From Acanthaster planci (taxonomy: Eukaryota > Echinodermata > Asteroidea > Valvatida > Acanthasteridae): a DNA stretch of 64,000 nucleotides. The notes under the pieces are model-generated. The model was given only the letters and a program-made list of their open reading frames with translations, was not told where the DNA came from and did no database searches. The stretch lies in contig NW_019091408.1 in the NCBI RefSeq assembly GCF_001949145.1, forward strand, positions 250,702 through 314,701, written 5' to 3'. The translations under genes and the position numbers were made by a program. Below are positions 13,180 through 25,100 of the stretch, in pieces; within the stretch, counting starts at the first letter, position 1, and each line of letters starts with the position of its first letter.

Positions 13180-13425
13180 CAAGCCAGGAACCAAACAGCA
13201 AACAAGTAAACAACAAACACACAAACAACAAATAAGCAAACATTACCAAAAACACAAACACTATCAAAAACACAGACAAAGAGACAAAGACAAACAAACC
13301 AATCAACTTGCATACCAACTAACAGACACATGTAAATACAAGCAGATATAGAAACCAACCAGCCAATGAACAAATACAAAACAACACAAAGAAAGTAACC
13401 AAACAAGCAGAAATCTCCCTGTGCT
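13180..13425. repeat. A/C-rich low-complexity tract before the first Kelch coding exon
   Basis: Irregular CAAA/CAAAC/ACAAAC units fill this stretch and end just before the CCCCCAG in front of the first Kelch exon. The opposite strand gives hydrophobic F/V/C/L-rich reading frames, which are a by-product of the composition and not genes. Confidence -1.
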
Positions 13426-13455
13426 GACCTCTGACACCCCCAGCTCCCTACATAC

Positions 13456-16400
13456 ATGCATCTGACCATGATCCAGTCGCGCACCTACACCATCACCCTC
13501 CACACGCATGCCGCCTTCACAGTCATGAACGAGTTGCGGCAGCGGCAGGAGCTGTGTGACGTGGTGCTGTGCCTGGAGGACCAGGCCTTCCGAGCACACA
13601 AGGTGGTACTGGCCGGCTGCTCACCCTACCTGCGGGCCATGTTCACTAACGGCATGAAGGAGACGGCTGAGGACCAGGTGGAGATCCACGGGGTGGACCC
13701 AGTTGCCATGGAGATCATCTTGACCTTCATGTACACTGGTGAGTCCCATCATGTCCATGTTGCCCCTTTTCAAAGTCAAGCTGATAGGGTGCGTCTGAAT
13801 CTTGTTGGTAAAGCTTGGTCTCATTAAGCCTGGTCATACCGGTACTTTTGACTTTGATATTACTAGCTACCGGTATGTGCCATGAAATTTGCTTGAATTG
13901 ATACTAGTGTTCAACTGTTGTGATTTTACAGCACAATATCTTGGCAATTTGTATTCGTATTTGTGTTTTGGGACCAGTTATGTTAACATTGGTGGCCTAA
14001 TGGTATAAATACTCTTATCAACACCCAGAAATTTTTGTATGAAATAAGCTTGCCAATTGTACACACACACACACACACTTACGTTTACATATCCATGTAT
14101 GTACTGTACCTAGTTAGGACATTCCTTTTTTTCTTGCAGTTGTAAACATGGTGAAAATGCCCAATTTTCATGAACTGGGAACATGATTTTTCAGCTGGAT
14201 TTTTGGAAAATATTTCTTTGACTGTTCCTCTTCCTGTTACGACAGATTACCCTGCCCCCAAAATGCCTCTATAAAAAAAACACTTCTTTCTCAGAGAAGG
14301 GGAAACGTCCTGTGGACATGGGTAAGTCCACAGAACGTCTTCCCCGCATTTGGACATCTGTTCAGAATTCCACACGAGGAACATGTACATGTATGTAAGA
14401 TTAGTGCACGATGTTGTACATGCACATGTACGTGTAAGCATGTACATGTAGTTTGAGTGAAACAATAGAGTAGCACTTGTTTTTCAGAAAATTATCTATT
14501 GCAGTCAAAATTGGATGGCACAGATACATGCACCGGTATTTTCCCATCAGTTTTGACATCAAAATGGAAATCAATTCATTTTTAAACATCATCACTTTTT
14601 AGTTTCATGTAAGTTGCAGCCTATGTGTACCTGAAGGTAATGTAAGAAACAGGTAATGGAGTCCTCCACTCACTGCACAGAAATTATGTCCAAGCATTGT
14701 TGAAACTCTGCTGATGGTTGAAGGTCACTTCTGCAGTTTGTAACTTTAGTCAGCCCAAAGTTAAGAGTTGCTTGATACATGGTATCATTTAACCCAGTAC
14801 CTGTGTAAAGTGACCTATCATGCATTCTACGTTCAAGCTTATTGAGGAACTCATGTGGATGGAACAAAAATACATAGTAGCAACAGTGTCTGTGCGCACA
14901 GCTTTTCAAAAATTGAAAATGAACATTTCTTTTTATCAGGGGTGAGATTTGTCCAGATTTGTCCAGATTTCCTGATTTTTTAAAACTTCATTCAGGATTT
15001 ATGGATTTTTCTACTTGGTATTGCACTGCTGGAACTAGAATAATATTTTTAAATTTTGCGCAAAAAGTGAATGCAGGACTGGTACAAGTTTAGGATTTAA
15101 TAGCATGCACTATCAGTATTAAAACCTCAACTGGGTGCATGCACAGCTTTCCACTAATTCCAAAGGAACCATTCTTCTAGCTTTTTTTTTTTGGTAAAAA
15201 CCAAGATCCAAGATCATCGACATACATGTACTTGTACATGTGGAACATGTTCCACTTGCATTGCCGTATGAGAAAGCCAGAATCTAATAAACACTGAAAA
15301 GGATAAGCTACATGTACATGTACAGTTAATAATGATCTCTCTGCTTCAAGTCCTCAACAAGGACGTCACTAGCCACGTTGGTGTAATGTTTTCAGTAATC
15401 ACCTTAATGACCTTCTGACTTCAGAAATAGAATTCGTTAAAAATGTTGTACCGTAATGAGGTTTTCAATTCTTTGGTTGCCGGGGCTTAGGATTCACATC
15501 ATTTAACCCTAACCCCCAAGGGTTGCTGGCCCTAACCTTCCCCATTCACACAAAGTTAAACACCCATATGGGTGCACAGAGGCTGTTGGACTTTGTTTTT
15601 CTGAGGTATGCCAAACCCAATGCAAAAGCCAGCTGTTACCAGGTATGGGCCTATCAGACCTATCCCCACAGAATTAAACACTTTACTACTGTTTAACTCT
15701 GTGTGGTTGGGAAAGGTTAGGGTTACCTGCAAAATAAGCAAGTTCACAAATGTATTTGTACGTGGACAAATCCTCACAGAAACTATGCTGGCACTGTGGA
15801 AAATATGATGCTGCACATTGGATTTTATATATGACCATTGAGTGGGACTACTGGCATTAATAAAGAAATATATATGTGCTTGGCTGGCTGTAAAAGTTTA
15901 ATGCCAGATCAGGAGAGCGGATGCTGATAATGCCCAAGGCAAAGGCAAGGGATATCACTAGCTCTCATACTCCAGAGCCAGTCGTGAATGTTTAAGACAG
16001 GCCAAGCACATATTTATTCCCATTTATGAATTTATTTTGTGTCAGAAAGTCAAAACAAGTGCAAAATTATAAATTTCCAACGATGTGGTTCAGCAGTTGT
16101 ACTTTATTTTTTCTTTTATGAGCAGCCCTAGTCAGAGTTGTTGCAGTGGCAACCATATGCCTAAAATGTAACAATACCAGTCATGCTTATTGATTGATGA
16201 ATGTTATTTTCATCTTTGCTGTCTGTTGGGATCATCAGGCTTCATTGAAATCAATGTGGAAAACGTGCAGATCGTGTTGGCAGGAGCCAGCATGCTTTCA
16301 ATGAGCAGCCTCCGTAACGTGTGCTGCACGTTTCTCCAGTCACAGCTGGATGCTAGTAATTGCCTTGGTAAGTTCACAGAAAGAGAGATAAAGCTTTCGA

Positions 16401-19400
16401 GCAGGCATTCTCTCCACCCTAACTCCCTAGCTGTGAGTATTTTTTCCTTGGGACCCTCCTAAATCCTGCAATTTAGCACATTCTTTTGCACCTCAACTTT
16501 CAAGGGGCATGAAGCCCCATGTAGAGTGTCATGTATGGGCTGTATGTACTTTTTTTAATCCTACCAAATCCTCAAAAATTCCCTGATGGACTTTGAAGGA
16601 TCTAGGATGGCAAGGGTTGATAGTTAACATCAAGTTGTATCCTGTAAATACATGTACATTTGGTGAACATCTAAAAGCTGTTTCCAGTGCTCTGCTGATT
16701 CCATCCTGTCATATACAGGTACTTGGCTTACTTTCTCATAGCCTCTGACCTTTCATTGCTGAGATTTGACCCTTTCCCCACCCGAGGCCCCTTCAGGTAT
16801 ACACTCCTTGCACAGACATGTACTCCTGCACTGAATTGGTACTGTTTTCATCTCATCATCACTTGGCTTACTTCCGTCTAACCTCTGCCCTTTCACTGCC
16901 CACCTTTGACATTTTCCCCATCTCTCTTCAGGTATTCACTCCTTTGCTGACATGTACTCCTGCACAGACCTGGAGAATGCGTCCCGTCGGTTCATCTACC
17001 AACACTTCCGGGAGGTGATTCAGGCCGAGGAGTTCTTCCTCCTGGCAGAGCAGGATGTGGTGGAGCTCCTGAAGAGTGACCAGCTGCAAGTGGATGGTGA
17101 GGAGGAGGTTGGTATTCTCCTGCTGTCTTCCTTAGCACCCCCGCACAACAAGGAAACATCTACCTTCATTTCCAAGTCTTGGTGTCCGATGGAAGGAGAT
17201 AGGTCCATCATCCACTGGCAAATTTCCCAAGTTTTGATTTTGATTGTGACCAAATATGCATTTTCTGGGAAATAAGTTACATGGTATTCCACTTGTACGA
17301 CAAGGAAGGCTCATTCAGCACTTTTGATAGGAACTTTTTCTTTTAGATTAGTAGTGACTGGACTCTAAATTCCTGAAGCCAAGTGTTGGAACAGATTTAT
17401 TCCTAATTTATTAGTTAATAACAAGCCTTCTGGTCTCAAGTCAATTAAGTCACCAACTGTGTTAAAGAGAATTTTACCACTTTCTGCTGTTGCTCTTAAC
17501 CTGACTTGTGACCTGCCCTGTGACCTCACTTACTCATGATCTGACTTCTGATTAAACCTCCGATTTGACCTCTGACCTGACCTCTGACCTGAGTTGTTAC
17601 GTGGCCTATGAATAATTTGTGATTGATTTATTTACACTTTGAATTGCTAAATCCTACCAGAGTATCCAAACCTAATTGATCTTGAAGGATCTAGAAATGT
17701 GGCGGTTCACAAAAAGTTCCATTTTATGAGGCTCTCCTCCAGGCTATTAATATTATCGTGATGAAACAATATTGTTTGAAGGTTTACGAGGCGGCTGTCT
17801 CCTGGCTGAGCTATGACCTAAAAAACCGCAGCCGCTGCTGCTGCACAGTGCTGCAGCACATCCGGCTTGCGCTGCTGGACAAGGACTACTTACTGCAGCG
17901 GGTGCACCAGTCGGAGCTCATCAACCGCTGCTCGGCCTGCCGGGACCGGCTGGCCAATGCCCTGCGTATCCGTAACGACAACCAGGCTCTGGCTCTCATT
18001 GGAAGCCGGTCGCAGCCTCAGAGCATCTATGTGGTTGGCGGGCGGAACAGCGTGGACTGCCAGCTCAGTAGCTGTGAGCGATACGACGTGTCGCGGGACC
18101 GTTGGGTGCCACAGGTAAATGTTCTCAATTTTTTTCCTTCTAACCACTTTGTGCTAGATGACATGTAAATACAATTTCTGTTTACAGTAGCGGACAAGGT
18201 CTAGAATCATCCCCATGCTAACTCTTGATTGTGTCCCATTAAATTTGTACTCACAGAAAGGCTAAAACTGGTTTTTGGAGATTGTTCGTGTGCCACACCT
18301 GGGTGTTGTAGCAAATACTGCTCAGCAACATTGTCTCAAGAGTGTAAAAAAAGCAATCACGAAGTAAGAAATGTCATAGAATCTTGAAAACCTGCTGTGA
18401 TGTGTAAATTGATTGTGACTGGTGCTCAACTAACTTTTTGCTTAGAAACATAAATTTTCCAAGCGTAACTTTCTTCCACATGAAATTGGGTCCTGATACC
18501 ATAGCATGATAGTGCCATCCTCAGAAAAAATTATATTCTCATACATGTATGATGTTTTTTTTCACAATTACAGGACAGCATGTCGATATCTCGGACGGCA
18601 GTGGGCGCAGCTATGGTCAACGGCCTGCTGTATGCTGTGGGTGGTGAATGTGCCTTCACCGGTAGCCGGGATGACCAGACCATGTACCTTGGTCAGGTTG
18701 AGTGCTACGACCCCTTGCTCAAACGTTGGAGTCCGCGCTCCAACCTCAACATACCTCGGTCCTTCATCGCCCTGGCCAGCCTTGGGGGTTACCTTTATGC
18801 CTTAGGTCAGTTATCTAGTGATGAGAGTTCAACAATGTGGTTTGTATGGGTTTCATTGGAAATGGTGGAGCATTTCCCTTAGAATCAAGTGTCCATAGGA
18901 CTATTCATATAGTCACTGTGAAGAAGCTGTTCAAAGCGACATGTAAACCATCACCATGAAACTCCTCTGCAAACTTGACTTCCTACACTGTTTGTGTTGC
19001 GCCCTATGAAATTAAAAAAATCCCTTCAGGAGGCACTTTCTAGAGGCAGAAAGGACTGTGTTTATCTCTTATCTATTGGATAGTGATAAGGGAAAAGTTT
19101 AGTTTTGTTTTGAGAAAGGTTTTAAAATTTGCGGTGAACAAAATTGGAAACATATAATCTTACCTAGCTCCACGATAGTTCCTATGAAAATGACCAACAA
19201 AAACTACTTTTGTTCACATGAAGAAAGTGAAACTTTATTATTATCCTTTATTAACCCCTTCGCTACAGAAGACTGCTACTACCACACCGTTGTGTGAGGA
19301 TTAGTACATACCACACATACAGGCTATTCACCATGCAGCTGCTGGTTCAATGGGGCCTGCTGCTGGACAATGCCCTCCATTCAGGGCATACCAAAGCCCA

Positions 19401-21137
19401 GCAGTCGCGGTCAAAATAATCCTGCTGTGAAGGGAGTTAATGAGACAGTCAATGTGCTTTTACTCCATGCCCTGTTGATCACCATTTTTTTCTTAACACC
19501 GTAAGTAAGCTATTGTTTTTCTATTGTCATATTTTGTTGTTATGCAGGAGGGGAGAATGCCAGTAGCAGCTACAGTGTGGTAGAGCGTTATAACCCCCTT
19601 ACAGACACCTGGAACTTCATGCCCAACATGAAGCAGAAGAGGTCGGGTTGTGGAGTGGCCGTGTGCGACGGCAAACTTTACGTCGCTGGTATGTAGCTAT
19701 CACAAGTCCAATCACAAATATGTAGAACTTTGCTGCGTGAGACATTGCTAGGGTAACATACCGGTACATAGGGTATATACACGTATCCATTGCCAAACTG
19801 TGTGATCCCAGAGAGGCGCATCGTAAGTTTATGTTTGGCTCCATTTGTACATTTAGTTTTGCAATCAGAACTGTGATTGGTTCTTGCATTACCAGGCTGG
19901 ATGGTTAAAGGTAGGATAACCATTTACCACCATCCAAAAAAAATAAACCGACCTGAATATTGCTAAAAACATGATACTGGCACAAGTGAACTAAACGTTT
20001 CCTGCAAGCTGTTATTTTTAAGAGAATGACTTCATACAAAGCAAAGTTTTGGGGCAATTTTTGCTTTTCTAATGACAAGTATGAACAAAGTTAGGCCCTG
20101 TTGGTTCCATTCCGTCTCTAATAGATGAGTCTGTTGTTGTTGTTTGCTCAAGGTGGGTATGACAAGAACTATCACACGGATCGTGCTAGTGTGGAGTGCT
20201 TCGATCCAGAGACAGAGGAGTGGACCTTTGTGGCAGAGATGGAGAAAGCACGGTCTGGTCTGGCCCTGGTGGCCATGGACCACTACATCTATGCCTTTGG
20301 TGGCCGGCTCCGACACACTGATCAGTATTTCAACATAGCTGAAAGGTGGGCACCGGGACAATTTGTGAAGATTGCGGGTATTATTTGTTCTGTGCGTTAA
20401 TAGTAGGAGATACTGTTTTGCTTGGCAACAACGAACCCATGGCAGATTTGTCGGAGGATTTCTGTTATGGGCCACATCCAGCTGTATCCCACATATGCAC
20501 ACACACTCTCACTCTGTACATTTGATTAAAAATGCTAACTGCAGTATACTGCAAGAGTCAAGTGCGAGCTGTTAGCTCATAACGTAGGTACATTTTGCAG
20601 GAGGCAGTTGGGAAGGGGCGTCATTTTCTGGAGGGGGGCAATCTATGGGTTTGGTCAGAGTTAAAACAGTGACCAAGGTGGACTATCACCAGATTTTTTC
20701 CTTCTTGGGGAGGGGACAGGCCTGGGGGCATGCTCCCCATGTCCTCTCTTACTTTGCCACTTGTACAGACATACCAATGTTTCTGTGCTTATTTGAAGCA
20801 TCAAAACAACTTATTGACAACCTCAGAACTGCACAATCGATTGACAAAGATATACCTCCACTGTGCAGATGCAAACTTTACAACATTGGATGCCGGGTTT
20901 TGTTTCCGCTGCAGGTACAATACACAAACGCACCAGTGGTCTTCCATCCGCTCCTTGCAGACACCCAGGGCCTGGCCTGCTGTTGCCATCTTCGACAACA
21001 AGATCTATGTCATGGGAGGCTTCGACGGCACCAACCGGTTGAGAGGTGTGGAGATCTACGACCCCTACACGGACTCCTGGACAGTGGCCAACAACATGAA
21101 TGTGGCTAGGGCGGGCTGTGGGGCGGCTGTAGTGTGA
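13456..21137 (+). CDS. BTB-BACK-Kelch (KLHL family) protein, complete, 8 exons
   Basis: Exons read from splice sites: 13456-13738, 16239-16367, 16932-17107, 17782-18114, 18574-18805, 19548-19688, 20153-20345, 20915-21137. All introns are GT-AG, all phases match, and the sum is 1710 bases (569 aa plus TGA), a normal KLHL length. Residues about 15-115 are a BTB domain (FTVMNELRQRQELCDVVL, then AHKVVLAGCSPYLRAMF). M67-K68-E69 fits the phi-X-E pattern used by KLHL proteins to hold CUL3. Residues about 139-250 are a BACK domain (NCLGIHSFADMYSCTDL). From about residue 277 six Kelch repeats follow, each with a GG doublet and a later conserved W (YVVGG, YAVGG, YALGG, YVAGG, YAFGG, YVMGG). Family knowledge: such proteins are substrate adaptors of CUL3-RING ubiquitin ligases. 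The start is the first ATG of exon 1, just after an acceptor-like ACCCCCAG, so a 5' UTR exon upstream is likely. I cannot assign a numbered KLHL orthologue; the BTB has some KEAP1-like wording. Confidence -1.
14059..14079. repeat. (AC)n microsatellite
   Basis: About ten AC dinucleotides in the first Kelch intron. The rest of that intron (13739-16238) holds only the inverted repeats listed separately. Confidence -1.
15531..15727. repeat. Foldback repeat in first Kelch intron
   Basis: CCCTAACCTTCCCC followed by an ACACAAAGTTAAAC arm near 15531-15562 is matched in reverse complement by GTTTAACTCTGTGTGG and GGGAAAGGTTAGGG near 15690-15722. About 130 bases lie between. It looks like a small terminal-inverted-repeat element; no target-site duplication was seen. 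Confidence -1.
15855..16025. mobile_element. Short inverted-repeat element (MITE), ATGTGCTTGGC ends
   Basis: The left end has AATATATATGTGCTTGGCTGG and the right end, in reverse complement, reads GGGAATAAATATGTGCTTGGCC. The interior includes GATGCTGATAATGCCC. A partly matching copy lies at about 62039-62150, which supports a dispersed non-autonomous element. Superfamily unknown. Confidence -1.
16721..16990 (+). repeat. Tandem duplication of a Kelch exon 3 acceptor region
   Basis: The block from ACTTGGCTTACTT at 16861, through the pyrimidine tract and acceptor, into exon 3, is preceded by a diverged copy starting at 16721. The upstream copy has its own CCCCTTCAG acceptor (exon-like start 16797) followed by a sequence close to the exon start (GACATGTACTCCTGCAC). 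It has one extra base before GACATG, so use of this decoy would shift the frame. The true acceptor gives an exon whose frame matches its neighbours. Confidence -1.
17495..17600. repeat. TGACCTC/TGACCTG simple tandem repeat
   Basis: Imperfect repeats of CTGACCTCTGACCTG and relatives, in the Kelch intron between exons 3 and 4 (17108-17781). Nothing else was seen in that intron. Confidence -1.
18289..18500. repeat. Dispersed repeat with GAAATTGGGYCC end, copy in Kelch intron 4
   Basis: Contains CTGCTCAGCAAC, a GACTGGTGCTCA stretch, TTGCTTAGAAACATAAATTTTCC (first 20 bases are the clearest part) and ends in ACATGAAATTGGGTCCTG. The same order of motifs occurs at 11418-11630 and in a shorter form at 28300-28429. 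This is likely a SINE or MITE family; the class is not established. Confidence -1.
19251..19440. mobile_element. piggyBac-like MITE in Kelch intron 5
   Basis: The ends read TTAACCCCTTCGCTACAG and, in reverse complement, TTAACTCCCTTCACAGCAG, with TTAA at both outer edges. TTAA target duplications plus a CCCTTC-like terminus are typical of piggyBac elements. At about 190 bases it has no coding capacity. The left boundary is good to about one base. Confidence -1.
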
Positions 21138-21637
21138 TCAACCACTGCAGGTTTTGTGTGACACCACAACGATGTATCAGTTTTCTAGTAAAAAAAAACA
21201 TTTCAGGCTTTTTCAGGTTACATTTAGGCTGCTCTGACATTATTTTTAGGCTCTGAGTGAGAAATATTGCTTTGCACACTAAACACTGCTGAGAAAATAC
21301 AAGCCAAGTGCCGGTCAAATTTAATATTCATTGCATAACGTTTTTGGCTGGTAATCCGTTTTTGTGGTTTTTTTTAGCCAAATATTTCCACGCTTACCAA
21401 TTCTCATGAAATTGAGCCCCTGCTCCCACAAAATGAGGGTAATGTTGGAAAGAGCTTTCCAGTGATGTATGACAGACATGCTACACTGCTTCAGTTTGGA
21501 ACAGATGTTTGAAGAATGGGTTCAGAGAAAAATCTGACTTGAAAAAAAGGTACCGACAAACAATTGTAAACTGATGTCTACAGGAAAACATGAAAGGATG
21601 GAAACTTGGCAGGTGAAATGCAAGTCTTTCTAACAGG
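21138..21637. other. Kelch gene 3' flank
   Basis: Presumed 3' UTR and intergenic sequence. No AATAAA was seen before the MITE at 21638, whose interior has one (AATAAA near 21843). Confidence -1.
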
Positions 21638-22195
21638 TTAACCACTTCCTACCGGGTGGAATTTGCATATGCAGGATGAGTTCCTGGGGGATTTTTAAGA
21701 TTTTCCATTTTCAAAATTCTTGAAAAATACATAACTTCATTTACTGGACGCTTACACCCACACAAATGACTGTCTGGTGGCTACTCTAATCTGATAGGCA
21801 ACCTCCATTGATGCCCAAGTATTGCAGTCAGGCCTGCCGCCCAATAAAGAGAGTCCAGATTTGAGGTGTTGCGTAATTCCCTTTGTTCCCGAAATTGGCC
21901 CAGTGCGTTGCTGAATGGCTGTGGTGTCTTTTCAAATGCGGCCAGATTAGCATGCAGCGGTATTGTATCGCTCATCGCTGGAGTGCTGGAGCGATTTTGT
22001 CCCCGCTGATAATCCGTGGGGGCTGAATGCCGCAGTAGTATAGTGTTTCAAAACAATGACAGATTATATGTACCAAGTTTTGTACCAAGTATGGTCTTTG
22101 TTTAGGCCCAGCTCCTTTGTCTGATTTCGGGCACCCCGACTATGCGTACAAACTCAAGGTACCTGGTACCAGGAACCCCGGCGCCAAGTGGTTAA
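21638..22195. mobile_element. piggyBac-like MITE family B, copy 1 (full)
   Basis: Starts TTAACCACTTCCTACCGGG and ends, in reverse complement, TTAACCACTTGGCGCCGGGG, with TTAA at both edges, as for piggyBac insertions. It is 558 bases long. An inverted second copy lies at 59766-60310. Both copies share a short open frame (LHAN.AAFEKTP.PFSNALG), which is most simply explained by shared DNA sequence. Confidence -1.
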
Positions 22196-25100
22196 GTACA
22201 TTTTATTCCTAAGTCGACCATATCAAACTTACAGCAAGGTTAACATTTCAATTGGGAAACCTGAGAGTAAAAATGAAAGTATGGAATAAATATCATTACA
22301 AACTAATGCCGGTTTATGCTGATAACCAATTGAAAATTTGCGATAAGTACATGTATATCTAAGTGGTTTGAGCCACGTTTAAAAAAATGAAAGTGAAGCT
22401 TGAAACCCCAAATAGTCTGGCACCCACCCCAATGGTGATAACGATGAACCACATTCAGGGGAAACGATTAAAAATGGCTTCCCCGTGAACAAGGGTCTGT
22501 TTTGGCTTTGGTTAAACTGATCTGGAAAAGATTCTGGAACATAATCCTCAGTTTGTGGGAGCAGGGACAGTGTCCAGATGTAACTTGATGCTATAACAAA
22601 CTTGGGGGGAGAGGAGGGAACCGCAAATGTTTGCGAGACCACATTCCATTCAGATTCAAATATGGACAATGAAGAGTTGGTACCAACCATAGTTTTTATG
22701 GCTGTAAAATCCAGCACCTGGTTGAAACCAAGTCACATCCTGATTGATTGTACGGATGGTTAATTGGAAACGCCATGTAAATTCTGGTTAGTTTCAAGTG
22801 TTCAAAAAGACTAGCATGTTTTAATTTCATCATTGATGTCACTGAAATCATGGGATATTTCCAGGAATTGCAATGAAGTTTATCACAGAAACTTAAAAAG
22901 CTAGGGACTGTTGATTAGGTCTGAGAAAAATGATGTGCGGCACCACATACCTGAGGTGAAGCATGCTCAAATCATGTTGGATTTTTATGATAACAACTTG
23001 GTCATGGCAAAGAATATTGAAGTTTCAATTTGGAAATGTGAAAAACGATGTTATTCAGAAATCATGGAATTTGGGCTTTTAAAGTCGAACTGTGATAATT
23101 ATTGTCATGTATTTGCTGCATTGATCTTTAATTCAGTACTCCAATTATATTGGGCTTGTGGTGATCTGGCATTTTTTTCAATTGCACAGCTTTCTTTTAA
23201 ATATGCAGAAATGGTTTTCTCGATCTTGCCACATTTTAGTGTACAGTCAGTATTCATTCTACTTCAGCACCTGTCTTAAAAATGGTGGGTTTTCATGAAC
23301 TTACAGTAAAGGGTGTAGTCCATACAGTATTGTAGTCTAATTTGTAGAGATTTTTATAGTTCCTGTTGAAATGCACAAAGAAGTACAAGGGACTGACGAC
23401 CATTATATGTGTACACATCTGGCTGCCAGGCTCTCCAGGAGTTTCTCAGGCTTAATACAACAAACCAAACTCTCTGTGATAACCTAGGCACCAGACTACC
23501 TGTCTGATGTACCCAACCCTCCAGACATGGACAAGTTGCAGAAGCAGCAAACCAGCTCTGTGTTGTACTTCCAATTTAAGTGCCTTTGATATTTTCCACA
23601 AAAGTTCCAATTTTTCTTCCCAAGTAAGAGATTTTTGAATTGTCCTTCACCCCTTTCCCTGACCCGTGTCTTACAGTATTTCTCATGTTTTTGACAATTT
23701 TGGCCTCTTGTGAAGAGAAAAATGATTCCTGTACATAATGAAAGCCTTGTTCAAAGCACAGAGAACGTATTTACTGTAATTTTCAGTTCTGTGTAATGAA
23801 GATGTAGTTTAGCCTTGAAAAAGCCGCTGCCCTGACAGCAAGTGTAAAGTTTGAAAATTTGCACTAACAAATTGCCTTGAGGAATGCTAGAATGTGCATC
23901 TACAAGATCCCAGCTCCTTGTAGTTGTATCTTCTTGAATAATGCCATGCATCTTCTGTTCACATTCCATATAAATGCAAAGGAGAATTTCTGGTTATGAA
24001 GGACTGTAGACACTCTGTGATGCCCTGAGAAAGTAGCTTCACTGCATACATTGGAATGAATTATAAACTCAATTGTAAACTACAGATTCTTTGGACTACT
24101 GTGTCAGCACCCCCTGGACAAATCATCCATCGTGGACACATCATCCACAGAAATACCACCTCAGGTTTTTACTGTTAATCGTCAAATTATTCAGTCATGA
24201 AATGATGCACTTAAAAGGTCGGTATGTTAAAGATTGTTGAGATTTACAACAGTACATTCCCCAAGAATGAGAAAGTTTTGAAGTATTTTCCTTTCGTGGT
24301 GACCGCAATTTTGGGGGGGGGGTTGAATTATTTTGTTGTTTCACATTTTGTTGAGGTGTGAAAAAAGTTTTGTCTTGTCCTATTTAATTAAAAAAAGGAA
24401 CCTGTTCCTCTGAAACTCCCAAAAAGCAACACAAAACTCCAAAGTCAATTTTGAGTGTTTAAGATGTCTCAGTTCTACCATTATTGAGTTTCCTGACACA
24501 TCCATCCTCCGTTCAAAACATCCAGTGTTGACCTGCTTGGTAGATTAAAGGGATAGTGTTCTGTAGATCAGAGGTTCAACTTCTACTTTAGTCAACATTT
24601 TAGGCAAATATAATCTAACCAGCCCCCTCCCCCCATGAATAGGGATATCCATGGTTGGTAGATCTCCATAATCATGTTCCATAAGTCATACATGTAGGTT
24701 CACATTCTGTTCAGTCATACATGTATTTGTCAGACAAAATAATTGTTTGATACTTTTAGGCTCTTGTTGGCACAAAAGTTGTTACTGGTTTTAGAGAGTC
24801 CTTTACTCCCATCTATAGGTACATGTAAACAAAAATGGACAAAGTGCATCACATAGTTGAGTGACATCACTTGTGCGTACTGTAAATTGGGATCATCTTG
24901 ACTAACGCTGCGGGTCATAGCATCATAAATTTCTTTTCAAGTTGTAGGCTAACATAACGCTGTAAATCCCACATAGCTATTTCTCTTCGTGCAGCAATTT
25001 TGGAGTGATGAAACAGCCACTCTTCACCGGTGCTGTTCTCCCTCGCTTGTTTCTTTCAGACTGCTGTTAAGTTTGCCAAGGGAACTTGAAAAGCAGATGT

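Noticed and set aside
12853-13599. Minus-strand frames rich in F, V, C and L that look like membrane proteins
   Set aside because: They are the complement of the A/C-rich tract and of the first Kelch exon.
21781-21975. Frame shared between the two family B MITE copies as a possible peptide gene
   Set aside because: The shared peptide follows directly from DNA similarity of the copies. With only two copies, selection on the protein cannot be shown.
22911-23279. 122-codon plus-strand frame
   Set aside because: Composition is plausible, but I see no recognisable domain, splice continuity or repeat support. Transcript data would be needed.
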